A stretch of 64,000 nt of DNA, taken from Tribonema minus. Taxonomy: Eukaryota; Sar; Xanthophyceae; Tribonematales; Tribonemataceae. A program made the position numbers and the translations under genes. Positions 12,079 to 23,100 of the stretch are shown here, in pieces (the first letter of the stretch is position 1; each line of letters begins with the position of its first letter). The notes under the pieces were generated by a model. That model saw only the letters and a list, made by a program, of their open reading frames with translations. It made no database searches and was not told where the DNA came from. Location: positions 563,001 through 627,000 of the forward strand of contig JAFCMP010000357.1 of assembly GCA_017506865.1 (NCBI GenBank), given 5' to 3'.

Positions 12079-15000
12079 ATGGGTCTGTCAAAGCGATGTC
12101 TGCTGCGGTGGCGCACCGCAGCTGCAGCAGCAATTGTTGTACTGCTGCAGGGGGTGCCTGCAGCTGTGTCTCAACAACACGAGCAACGTGCGGCTGGTGA
12201 TCGTAGCACCCACTGCTTCCCCACCAGCAAGGTCACCTGGATCAACGGCAACGAGGGCAGGGTGTTTATGAGGGACGAGAAGGGGGGGCTTCATCACCTG
12301 CGGATCAAAGGCGTGTCGTGGCACGGCTTCGACACCAATGCCTACTCTCTCAATGGCTTGGATGAGACCATCATGGAGGAAGTACTCACGCAGCTCCAAC
12401 GCCACCGCTTCAACGCCATACGCGTCCCCATCAGCCTCGACTTTGCGCTGTGGCGCAGCATCCGCGTGGCGGAGCGCAGCGACGTGTGCGGCGAGGCTGA
12501 GATGGCCAGCATGCAGCTGCACAGGCTCTTCCTGCGCGCCGCAGCACATGGCATGCTGGTAATGTTGGATCTACATGCGCTGCACGCGCGAGGAAGTTCA
12601 AGAACAGCTGATGGCGCCTTTCTCCGCGACGAGCAGTATGCGTACGGACTCCCGGATTTGCTGCGCGCTTGGGATGGCATTCTGTTTGACTACCTGGTGC
12701 ACCCCAACTTCTTTGCCCTGGATGCCTTTGATGGGCCCCACTTCAGCCCTGACTGGAAGGATGGGTCGCTGAACTTTGCGGCGATGATGCAGCAGGTGAG
12801 AGCCAAGTGAGAGGGACAGGTATGGTCTTGGCAATCTGGCTGTGTGACCTTGCCAGGCACCTCAACTCTGCCATGCATGTAGTGTGTGCGCACCACCGGC
12901 AATCTGTGTAACATCAACTGCATAGTTCACAAAGCGGTGGTGGACGTTGCCGTGTTTGCTCCAATGCACAATGCCCCTTACCTGCAGAGTAAACCTGCCT
13001 CATGATTGACTGATCATGTGCGCATGCGCAGCTGGCGGTGCTGCTTGGGAGGGGACACGAAGCGGGGGGCGTAACGCGCTGGTTCAAGGGGCTACTGGGG
13101 ATGAAGCCGCACAGGGAGAGGTCTCTCAAGGTGGCGGATCACCTGGGCAGTGAGCAGTGGCAAAGGCGCGTCGTCTACACGCCTCAGGTGCGTCACCCAC
13201 TTGAAGTTGAAGTTTTGGTAGACTCTCGTGTGCGGGCTCTGCTGCGATCCTATTGTGCAGAGAGTAAAATGGGGCAGCGCCCTCCTGTATAATATTTGTG
13301 AGTGGGCGGGGGATGAAGCCATCACGCATGCAGCGAGCGGCAAATGACAACTGTAGTTTGAGTTGGAGCATTTCGGTGCCGCATGAATGTTTGCAGGCTT
13401 CAGTGTGCTGCAGTTGCACGTCCGGTGACTTGCACACGCATGGAACGGTCAACGCGCTTGCGCATGCAAGAAGATGATAATCACACATCGCCAGGCATGC
13501 ATACATACTGGCCATCACGCCCGCGAAGCGACGCCCCATACTGCAACACGGCGCTTCCGTTGATCTGGAAGTGACGGCGATCTTCAAGTACAAGAGTAAG
13601 ACCATCTGTCAAACGGCACTGCATCGCGTGCACTAGAACTACATTCATATTTGACAGCACATGCATGAATGCTAGGTACCAGGGATCGTATGCCTTTGAG
13701 CACTCATGTGCGGTTGCAGTTACTCTGGGCCATTAAAAAACTGCTGCAGCCATGTCCTGCACAGAGGGGTGTCCATGCATTTGCTTGCTTTATCCAGTAG
13801 AGTAGTATTTGACCAGTGTGTAGAGCAGCATACACTGAGCTCCCGGTGCTCGCGGTATCAAAGGCAATTGTGACTTCTGACAACATTGGTGCGCCGCTTG
13901 CACGTGACAGATAGTGACTGCACGCCGCACGCCGTTCTCCCATGAGGAAATTCTAAGAGGCGAACCTTCCAAGCTCTTTGCCCAGGCATATGGCTACCTG
14001 GAGCTGCAGGTGGGTTTCCCTCATCTGCTCATTACTTGCTTGCACAATCTGTATGAATTGTATCGGGGCAGTTGTGCCGCTGAACATGCAGCGCATCATC
14101 CATTGGTGTCATGGTTATTTGGACATGAATCCAAAGCAACGCTTTCCAACTGTTGTCATGGAATACTGCTGCCTTTTTCTGCTGACAAGATGCCTGTCCC
14201 TTTGAGCACATGTATGCGTAAACCTACGAAGCTATATGAGTGCCAACCTACAGTGGCCTCACATTAAACGGTCAATGAGGTGTGGCAGCTCTCAGTCGAC
14301 ATTGACATCTATGCGGGCTGGCGCCATCATCATCACATGTAGCTGATGCTGTCGTATCACTACATAGAATGACCGCGTACAACTCATTGCAACAATGATT
14401 CATGACCTGAAGTCAAGCAGGTATCGCTGATGGACACTTTTTGCTTGAACAGTTGGTGTCGCAGCATGTGCAAGTGTCAAAGTGCTGCAGTAGCCGCGAG
14501 TGGAACAATGCAATGCAGTCAGGCCGTGTTCTTGTGCACTCACTGCCGCATATCGATCGCGGACTTCTGGGCATTTGGCCACACCAGTTGCTTACACGAG
14601 TGGCAGTACAGCTTCAACTTCAATGGTGCACACATGCACATGCCCCTTCATGGCCCCCCTCTGTGCAACATGCACTCTGACTGACAATGCCTTCAAGCAT
14701 TTCCGCAATAACTGCCAATGCGTGTGCCTCTTTTTCTGGTTATGTCAGCACGGCCACGCAGTCATAGTCGCCAACTGGCTGGCAGGGTCTTCAGAGGATC
14801 CAGACAACGACAAGCGCATTGCCGGCTTCAAGATGGAACCAGAAGCGGAGGCGCAGTACGTAAATCTCATGGCGGAGTGGCTGCACGCCAGTGGACTGTC
14901 GGATGTGTTCTTTGATCTGGTGAGGCAAGGAATAAATTCTTCCAAAGAAGGACACCAGCAGTGGCAAAGGCGGGTGACACTGCCCCACACAATGCCAATT

Positions 15001-17323
15001 TTTCTCGTGCATGCCATTTACCTATTTTGAGTGGTATGTGTGGAGGAAAGTGGGATGTATACAGCTGATCTGCGAAACCGATTCGTGAAAACGTCAAAAG
15101 TGTGCATGCTGCGCTCACTTGCCTTCCATGTGCTGGTGATGGAGGTCATGCAGCTACACGTGGCACATTCTGCATGGGTGCTTCAAATAGGTGTGGCATG
15201 CTGCACTGTGTAAATGAAGCGCGGAGCAGACTGTTGCTACGATGACGCTGTGACATCTGCTCTCACAAGCACACCTTCACGCGTCATGTGCTGATGCATA
15301 CTATGTAGTACTTCCGAAGCACAAGTAACGCACAACTTTCACGTCGGACCTGCAGCAGTTGTTGGCATCAGGACACAATGTGCATGCTTGCCCGCGACCA
15401 TCTGAAACTCAGGCTCCGCCACAGTATACCTCATTTCTATATAAAGTCAATATTGAAAATGTCTTTAATCACTATACCATCCAGGGTCTAGGACAGCCTG
15501 CATAGAATTGCCTGTTACGTCACACTCTGCACTCGCTGTTCTTCAACTTCACGACACGCATTACGTGCCTGCTTCTTGCCTACACCACGCAGGACCCCAC
15601 TGAAGTGGGCCTGTTCCGCCACGACTGGAAAACCCTTGCCAAGTGCCGTCTGGGCCTGCTGGACCGCATCAACCCTAATCCTACGGTAAGCTCGCCCCGT
15701 TAAGCCCCCCCCCATGCCCTCTCTGTGCCCCCAGCTTGCAGAACGTAGCCCCGTTTTGGCGGCCGAACAACGAGCTCCCTTCTCCGTGGGGTATAAGTGC
15801 CCCACTATGTGTCGCACCATCACTATCACGTTGCAGCGCATATGCAGCACTGGTCACCTTGCAGCTTAGTGATGCACATGCAGGTCGTCAATGCTTTATG
15901 CCAGCACTGTCACATAGGGATCCGACAGTGCTGTTGTGTAATGAAGCAGTGCTCAACCAATACTTGCTCACAGCTCCAGCACGTTGCTGTCAGCCTCTTT
16001 TCAACACTTGCGTGAGGTCAAGAAACCTCAATGTTAATCTTTGATCTTGGCTGTTCGGGTTCTGGTCCTCCAAAGTGGGATTCCCATCACATTTGCTCAA
16101 TCATATGTGCTCTGCAACCCTGGTGGTTGTGCTACCACCTGATGGCACATTCATTGCACACAACCTCATTATGATAACAAAACAATGCCCGCCGTTTTGA
16201 CTGCAGTTGTTTGGGCACATCAACACAGATGAGATCTGCGTAGCTGACTGGGGAGGGGGCCTGGGTGCAGGCCAGGAGGTGCGCGTGGACTATAATGGTG
16301 AGACACGCATCAACATTATTGCGCCCCCTACGAGTACGGTAAAAGTGAAATAAAAACTGACATTCTCTCCCTGTCATGTCATACTGCCTATGACCTGCTG
16401 CACCCCTCAGTGCATGCGCCCACTCAGAGGCAACTGCACCTTGCATGAGAACACAGATTGTCGTGAATTTCTTGTACATGTTGCAGTCGCGTCTCACATG
16501 TCGGCTGGTAAACACGCTGTGTCATCATGATAATTATACTGCTATGCTGCGTGTATCTGCAAAGAGGAGGCATGCATGCTTGCAGGTTTGGCGTAGCGCT
16601 GCACTCGTGTGCTGAGTGCTGCTGCTCAACTTGAACTTGAAGTGCTGTCCAACGATGCAGTTTCGTAACCCTCTGCACGTTACCTGCAAAACGGCGACAA
16701 GGTGTTCGCAGGCGCCTTGTCCAAGTGTCTACAAAGGCCAGCTGAGGTGCACCCCCCACTGCTCAGCTGTATATATATATAGGGGGAGCGCAAGATTGTC
16801 ATAATTGCGGGTCCAGCTCTTGAAGCGCTTGACATAACACCATTCAAAATCCTGTGCGTGTGACCTGTAATTTGCATCAAGGGGGTTGAAAACGCCGGAG
16901 CCGCGTGTCTACAGTGCTCGGCTGAGGTGCATCCCTCAGTGCTCAGCTCATGAATACAATGTTATGCTGCGCGTATCTGTAAAGAGGAGACATGTATGCT
17001 TGCACGGTTGGCGTGGCGCTGCACTCGTTTGCTGGGTGCGGCTGGTTGAGTTGAACCTGAAGTGCTGTCCAGTATCCAGCGGCAAAGTTTCGTAAACCTC
17101 TGCATGCGACCTGTAAGAGGCGTCAAGAGGTGTGCAGGCGTCTTGTCCGCATATCTACAGTGCTCAGCTGAGCTGCATCACTCAGTGCTCAGCTGGTATT
17201 CACCCCCCTCGACGCTCATGTGCAGGTCTGGACTGTACTGACTCCCTCAACAACTTCCGCTGCATCACATGCGACAGTCCTGAAACTACAGCTGAGGTGA
17301 GACGCCAAAGCCTGAGTCATTGA
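12079..17323 (+). CDS. Secreted GH5 cellulase-like protein, probable pseudoenzyme
   Basis: Exons supported by phase: 12079-12795, 13032-13187, 13911-14009, 14749-14919, 15593-15685, 16207-16297, 17226-17323. An exon around 13495-13570 (HTYWPSRPRSDAPYCNTALP) fits the family but its phases do not close. Residues 1-32 form a signal peptide (MGLSKRCLLRWRTAAAAAIV...). GH5 landmarks appear in order: RIKGVSWHGFDT, NAIRVPISLD, VMLDLHALH, HPNFFALDAFDGPHF, VVYTPQ, GYLELQ, GHAVIVANWL, GLFRHDW. In active enzymes the fourth landmark carries N-E-P and the penultimate one G-E-(F/W)-G. Here they read D218-G219-P220 and A-N-W-L, so both catalytic glutamates are absent. The last two exons add an unrecognised tail with four cysteines, ending RRQSLSH. 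The final stop is read without a further intron. Confidence 0.68.
16540..17205 (+). repeat. Imperfect tandem duplication, 420-bp period, in the last intron of the GH5-like gene
   Basis: A block starting AAAGAGGAGGCATGCATGCT at 16561 recurs at 16981 as AAAGAGGAGACATGTATGCT. Both copies continue through matching GGCG..GCGCTGCACTCGT, AAGTGCTGTCCA and AGTTTCGTAA segments to a CTCAGCTG-rich end. A third, partial copy of the later half lies at about 16840-16950. A short TA run interrupts the first unit end near 16769. Confidence 0.75.
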
Positions 17324-18078
17324 CTTTACAGTGAAGCTACTTGTTGCAAAAACACCGTCCTACGCAGCAGTACTAGTATGCTGAAGGAATGCTCGAGCGT
17401 GGCAGTGCAACCGCAGCTGCCTCAACACGCCCTGAGCTTGAAGGCAGCTGCTGCTGGCCAATGTCGCACAATCTGCATGTCAAGTCCATGTAATACAGCC
17501 ACACGAGCATCGTGCTGTTCCCGGTGCAAGGGTTACAGGATGTGTAGAGACCGATTTGTGGTTAAAATTGGCAGCAAGTGCATGGTCCGTTGAGCACTGT
17601 CTCATACCCATGTTTCTAACCGCTGCATGGACGCGTCCAAATGTGCATGCTGATGTATACTTCTATATGAGTTTCATCAATGCAGCTGCATGTCAGCATG
17701 TGAACAAGAAAGGTTCAAGACAGATGTCCTCTAATGCATGGTGCTCTACTGCTTGCGTCACAGCGTCAGACCAGGCTTTGCATGTTTCTTGACGGCTACA
17801 TGTCTTTGCTGACCATAGTTGACAAGTCGCTGCTGTGCCCCAAAGTTCTGCATGTAGATGGCGACAGGCCTACTGCAGGCGACCACATAGCCCAAGTGCA
17901 CACCATGCATGACTTCAGAGTCTGTGCAGTCGACTTGAGAGTCTCTGCAGTCAGCAGGTGACGCATCTGCATTCTTGCCCTATTACTCTCCTCCGCGCAT
18001 ACCATAAGTCGCGTTGTGGGACTCAAGTTCGTTCGCTGCCGTGCTCTCCACGTGGTGTCTCAGATTGCAGCAGCAGCA
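17324..18078. other. Intergenic stretch between GH5-like and coiled-coil genes
   Basis: Nothing coding was recognised. Short open frames here lack family resemblance or matching splice partners. It should contain the 3' UTR of the GH5-like gene and the promoter of the next gene. Confidence 0.45.
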
Positions 18079-18930
18079 ATGGCGGCGGATGCGCCCCGAG
18101 AGACCACATGCGTGCCATGGTCGTTCTACGCCGATCTCAACCAGCTTGATGAGCAGGACAAGAAGCTGCGCCAACTCAGTGCAAAGCTGACCAAGGCGCA
18201 GGCCGCGGGGTGAGTACCGCTGACAGTGGCCACTTGCTGATCAATCCATCAGCAGGCCACAGCTCTGCGTGTGCACGTCATTCAATGCATGATGTATATG
18301 CATGCGCATGCCAGCATCGCCTGTCCATAGATGATGGCGTCCTCAGGCATGCTTTCATTATCAGCATGCCGCAGATTCCTGTGGAGATGCCAGCACCGGA
18401 GTCATGTGTCTGAATGACGGCGACTAGCCATATGTCCGCATGGTTCTTTGATTGAGTGCATCATGGTCATCTGATCTGCCATTGAACAATCAGGTCGCTC
18501 GCAGCAATACGCAAGCTTGTACTATGCAATAGATTCAAGGCTTGCGCACAAGCCAATGAGGTGTACCCCAGGCGCTGCATGTGGCAGTGACAATGATGCA
18601 GTTTCTGAGCAATGCTGGGCATGACAATGCGATAACTCAGCCACATGCATTCCGCACACGAGCTGCATGCTGGTACTTGGATGTAGGGGACTCTACTAGG
18701 CGTATCTCACACACCACAACCTCCTCCTTCCTGCTGCCCTGCCGCCTCTCAGGTTGAGTAGCGAGGAGGTGTCAGCGCTGCATCGGCAAGTGACGGAAAG
18801 TGCGCAGCGCCTGACCGAGTTCCGCAAGACGGCGCAGAACTTTGCAGTGACGTCTGGCGACACTGTTGACAGTTCCGCAGGCGTTGCCGGCGCCACTGCG
18901 ACACCCCCCAGCGCTAAGCAGGGCCTGTGA
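18079..18930 (+). CDS. Small coiled-coil protein, 102 residues, function unknown
   Basis: Two exons, 18079-18209 and 18753-18930, join in phase across a clean GGG|GTGAGT...CTCTCAG|GTT intron. The protein starts MAADAPRETTCVPWSFY, then has a charged heptad-like stretch (ADLNQLDEQDKKLRQLSAKL) and a second helix (SEEVSALHRQVTESAQRLTE). It ends in a disordered Ser/Thr/Ala/Pro tail, ...SAKQGL. It has no signal peptide or membrane segment. It looks like a subunit of a small helical complex, but I do not recognise the family. The in-frame sequence upstream of the ATG is short, so this start is preferred. Confidence 0.7.
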
Positions 18931-20116
18931 CAGCGCTCGACAATGAGGCTCACAAGATTGCCATAGGCAGATGCACTTGAAGGTACAAGCATAGGGACAA
19001 TATAGCCGATGCAGTCTCTCGCACCATGGCAAGGTGTTTGAAATGCGAGCCAGGCTGACCATGCTGGGGTGTCAAGCACCGTCATAGAGAGTGGCCGCAC
19101 CAGCGCCAAGGCGTTTTGGGCGGCACCTGTCTGTGCAAAGTCAGTCCTGCAGTATGTAGCTGAGCCTGCAACTGCAGTGACAGTGTGTGGTGCACCCTGG
19201 GCAGCACGGCTTCCGTATCCCTGCTAGTGTCAGACGCAATTCCTCCAAACCAGGGGCCACGAGCTCGTCATTGTTCTCATGGTGCTGGCGACAAGGCGTG
19301 ATTTCAGCACTGCACAGGGACTATCTAAGCAGCACCACATCTCATATGCTTTCGTGCACAATGGCGTGCCAGTGCTGCACACGCCGCCAGTGCGCACAGA
19401 GGGGGGGTGACTCCGGTGACTCAAGAGGGGGTGAAATCGGCGATGGGCCTCTATGGGTTCATGTATGTGTCAGCTTAGTACATGCTCATCACGCTTTCTG
19501 TGCTTCGAGCAAATGGATCCAGCCATTGGCAAGTAATGATTGAGGGCAGCCAGCGGTGTCGTTACTTCACACCGCATGTGATGACGGCCTTCCTGACTTC
19601 AATGTATACACACATGTGAAAATCATGACTGCGCATTTTGCTGGTCTTGCAAGCATGTGCAATGTACAGCTGTTGTACAACTGCCATGATCCAATCCTGA
19701 CTCATCTGTTCTCCGTTCCAGAAGACTGCAAATTGCTCACATCAGCCGTTGGACGAATCATAGTGCTGCATGTAGGTTTGCAGCAACTTTCGTTGCACTT
19801 CTTGGAAGAACATGCACCATTCAAAAAAGGTCAACGCATTGCCTGTGCAAATCTGTTTGTTACTCTTGCTCGCTCAGCTTTCAACGCCCAAGTGACTCAA
19901 GTTCAGGCAACCGAGTGACTTGGACTCTACAGAAGTGACAGTTGCTGTCGTTCAAACGGAGGCGCGCGTACACATAGATAGCAGAGATGCAGGCGCAGGA
20001 GCAGGAGCGGTGACAGGAGGGCGAGGAGGCAGACGCGTGAAGCTGCCGTGACGGAGACTGCCAGCGGGCTCAGTAATCGCAGCTAGAGAAAACGCTGGTG
20101 ATACCTGACAGGAGTC
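18931..20116. other. Intergenic stretch upstream of SAS-6
   Basis: A 120-codon open frame at 19556-19918 starts with GTG and shows no recognisable domain or splice context. I treat it as chance. The rest holds nothing I can name. Confidence 0.45.
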
Positions 20117-23100
20117 ATGTTGCACGCTCAGTCCATCAGCGGTATGGGAGAGGAGCTGGACAGAGAAAAGCCGCTGTTCAATCAGGCGATACCAGTGCAG
20201 GTGATTGTTGACGTAGTACATTCCCTTTCGCGCGTGCTTAACCCCAGTCTTGAGATTACTCCCATTGCTGCTGTCTCTGTGAAGCTTGGAGCCGTGAGGG
20301 CGTAGTGCCGCTGCGAGCTGCGTTTGTGCCTTTTGAGTTGAATCATCATACCAGATTGTACGACGTACTCTGACATTGCCTTAGTATTGGACTGCGCGTG
20401 CATTTGTGACGACATGTCAGGCGCAGCTCTTGCCTGGCGCTGTTTGCCGTGCATCAAGTCAAATAAGTACCCAGCGCATAGAGCACTCGACTGGACTGTC
20501 TGATGAGGAGGTGTGGGTATGATTTGCCAGCGACCGCCTCTAAGCTCGCTGCTGGTGGCACATTCTGCTGTGTCCTGCAGCTGGTCCACAATATGGCGAC
20601 CCCTCTGGTGATCAGACTAGTGTCTAACAATGATCACGATGAGTAGGCACGACTCTCTGCCACAGCTCTTCAGTAGCATAGGTCCGCCCCACCTCCAACT
20701 ATAAGAGGACCCAGTATGAGCCATCATGCGCCGTTTGCGGCAGTCAAGAGTCTGGAGCAGCTCTATTTGCGTTTTTTTTGTGGGTTTATGGCTGCACAGT
20801 GCAATGGCAAATTTGCGTGGGCTAGCCAGCCAACTGTGGCCTACAGCAGCATATGGCATGCGTGTATATGGCCTGACGTCCATAATGTTGCTACCAGGTA
20901 TGAGCACCTGCTCGTAATGATACCCTCTGTGTCGATGCATCAGCGCCAGCAAGTGACTGAGCAGCCTTGCTCATTTGATGAATGCTGCAGGTCAAGTATC
21001 CAGACCACGAGAAGCTGTTGGAGCTGACAATCCGGGTACTATCGGGGACGAGACCAGCCCCTCACCACGCAGCAGGGGGGGGACTCAGGGAGGCAGTGCT
21101 CCATGTAGAGCTGACGGATGAGCTGGATCCCTTCTTCCTCTACACACTTCAGGTACACTCAGCAGCTGCGTGCGTGAGCGTAATTTTACCGCACTGCAGA
21201 TATTTGAGTATTGCTCTATAGTGCTGGTTTACATGGGCGTCTTCTGACCTGTACCACACCAAGGTGCTGTCACAATATCTGATGCAGCTAACGTACAGGT
21301 TTGTAGTATTTTGGATAGATCACGTCTTCCATGGCCGTGCACATGACAAAGGTGGCAATGGGGCGTGTGCGCGTCAGTCTGTGCAGCATCTAGACATGAC
21401 GTCTGACATGTACTTCAGATACAATTTGATTCCACTGCGTGCACGCATGGCGCTATATGATCAACACTGTTTAGCGTCGCTCATGCACTTGATTGTCGCT
21501 GGCGATGTATATGGCGAAGCACAACCTCTCCATTGCTACCACTTCAGTGATATTTTATGCAAGGCTTATTGCTCACATTGACATGTTTCCGTGCTTGCAC
21601 TTGTCAGGTGGGCGAGGATGATTATCATCAGTTAAAGCACGACCAGCGCTTGCGCGTGGACTTTGCCGCCTTCCCGCGGCAGTTCATTGAGCTCCTGCAG
21701 AGCTGCAGCAGCAGCAGCAGCAGCACAAACAGCGGCAGCAGCGCACAACCGCACGCAGCGCTGGCCCAAGGCGGAGTGTTCCTGGCACGGCTGGAGACGC
21801 CCGGCACAGCGAGTTCCGCGGCAAGTTCCGTGGCCAGTTCCGGAGGCTGCAGCGCGTTCTCCGTCATGGAGACAAACCATTTCAAGGAGTTGACGCACCT
21901 GAGCCTGCGCTTTCGGTCGGGGAACGATGCGGCGGTGAAGGCGTACCTGGCGGCGCGGCTGCGACAGCTGCGCGGCGAGGCAGCGGCGCTGCGGAGGCGC
22001 GCAGGTGCGTTGTCTCTGTAGTTGTGCTTGAAGGTGCACGATGCTGTACTTGAAGTTGAAGTTTGCCATGCACGGTGTGAGTGACTGGTCTCTCAGGGGC
22101 ATGGTGTAGCACACCACGTGCTTATGCTTAATGCGATCGGATGGCGTCAGATCTTGTCATGCGATGCAATTTACATCAGGATGGCCTCTTCACCATGCCA
22201 TTGAGTGCCCTTGGTTGTCTACAGCAACATGTTGGTCTGGCAACGGATAGTCGCTCATGCATCAAAGTACCTCACGATGAAGAATTGGCGACCCTCTATC
22301 AAAGTGGCATGTCAACTAAATCTCGACTCTTTCACTGTTGCATTATTGCAAAATGTTGTTATCAGGCGATGCCGAAGCGGATGCTCAGCGTCTGGCGGCT
22401 GCGGCAGCGGCAGCAGCAGCAGATGCCGCAGCGCTTCGGGAAGGCAGAGAGAGGGATCTTAGAGACCTCAGGTATGCAGTCAAAGAGCGGCAGTCGTCGC
22501 CTGTTTGCATGACCAGAATGGCTGGGCAACTCTTGCGCTGCATCATTCACACTAGCTTGCAAGGCTCAGAGATGCGCTTTATGCTGCTCTCTGTAGCACA
22601 GCAGTGTGCAGCACTGCCTCCATCATGTCAGCCACCAAACAAGCCGCCGCATGTGCAGACAAACAACATCACGTCGCCTGCAGACCAACTCCCAACCAAC
22701 AGTGCACCTGTCGCACTTCCCACATCCGCCGACCAACGCCCACAGCCCACTGCATGTACACACACCCTTCCTCACCCCCCCCTCCCCCTGCCCCCCCGCT
22801 ACCCCCCTCCCCCAGGGCGGCGCACTGCGCGGAGCTCACAACGGCGCGCGAGGAGGCGCTGCGCAAGGCGGAGGCGGCAGCGACGGCAGCAGCGCTCAGC
22901 ACGCGCGAGGCGTCGCGCGCCGCCGCCGACGCGCGCGCCTCCCTTGAGACACGGCTCAGCGCTGCGGAGGCGCGGCGCGATGAGCTGGCGGCGCGCGTGG
23001 CGACGCTGGAGGCGAGCGCGGGGGAGGCGGCGCGGCGCGCGCAGGAGGCGGAGGGCGCGGCGGCGGCGCGCGGGCGGGAGGTCGCGGCGCTGCGGGAGGC

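Noticed and set aside
19556..19918. 120-codon open frame upstream of SAS-6
   Set aside because: It has only a GTG start, no domain resemblance and no splice context, and its composition resembles the surrounding non-coding DNA.
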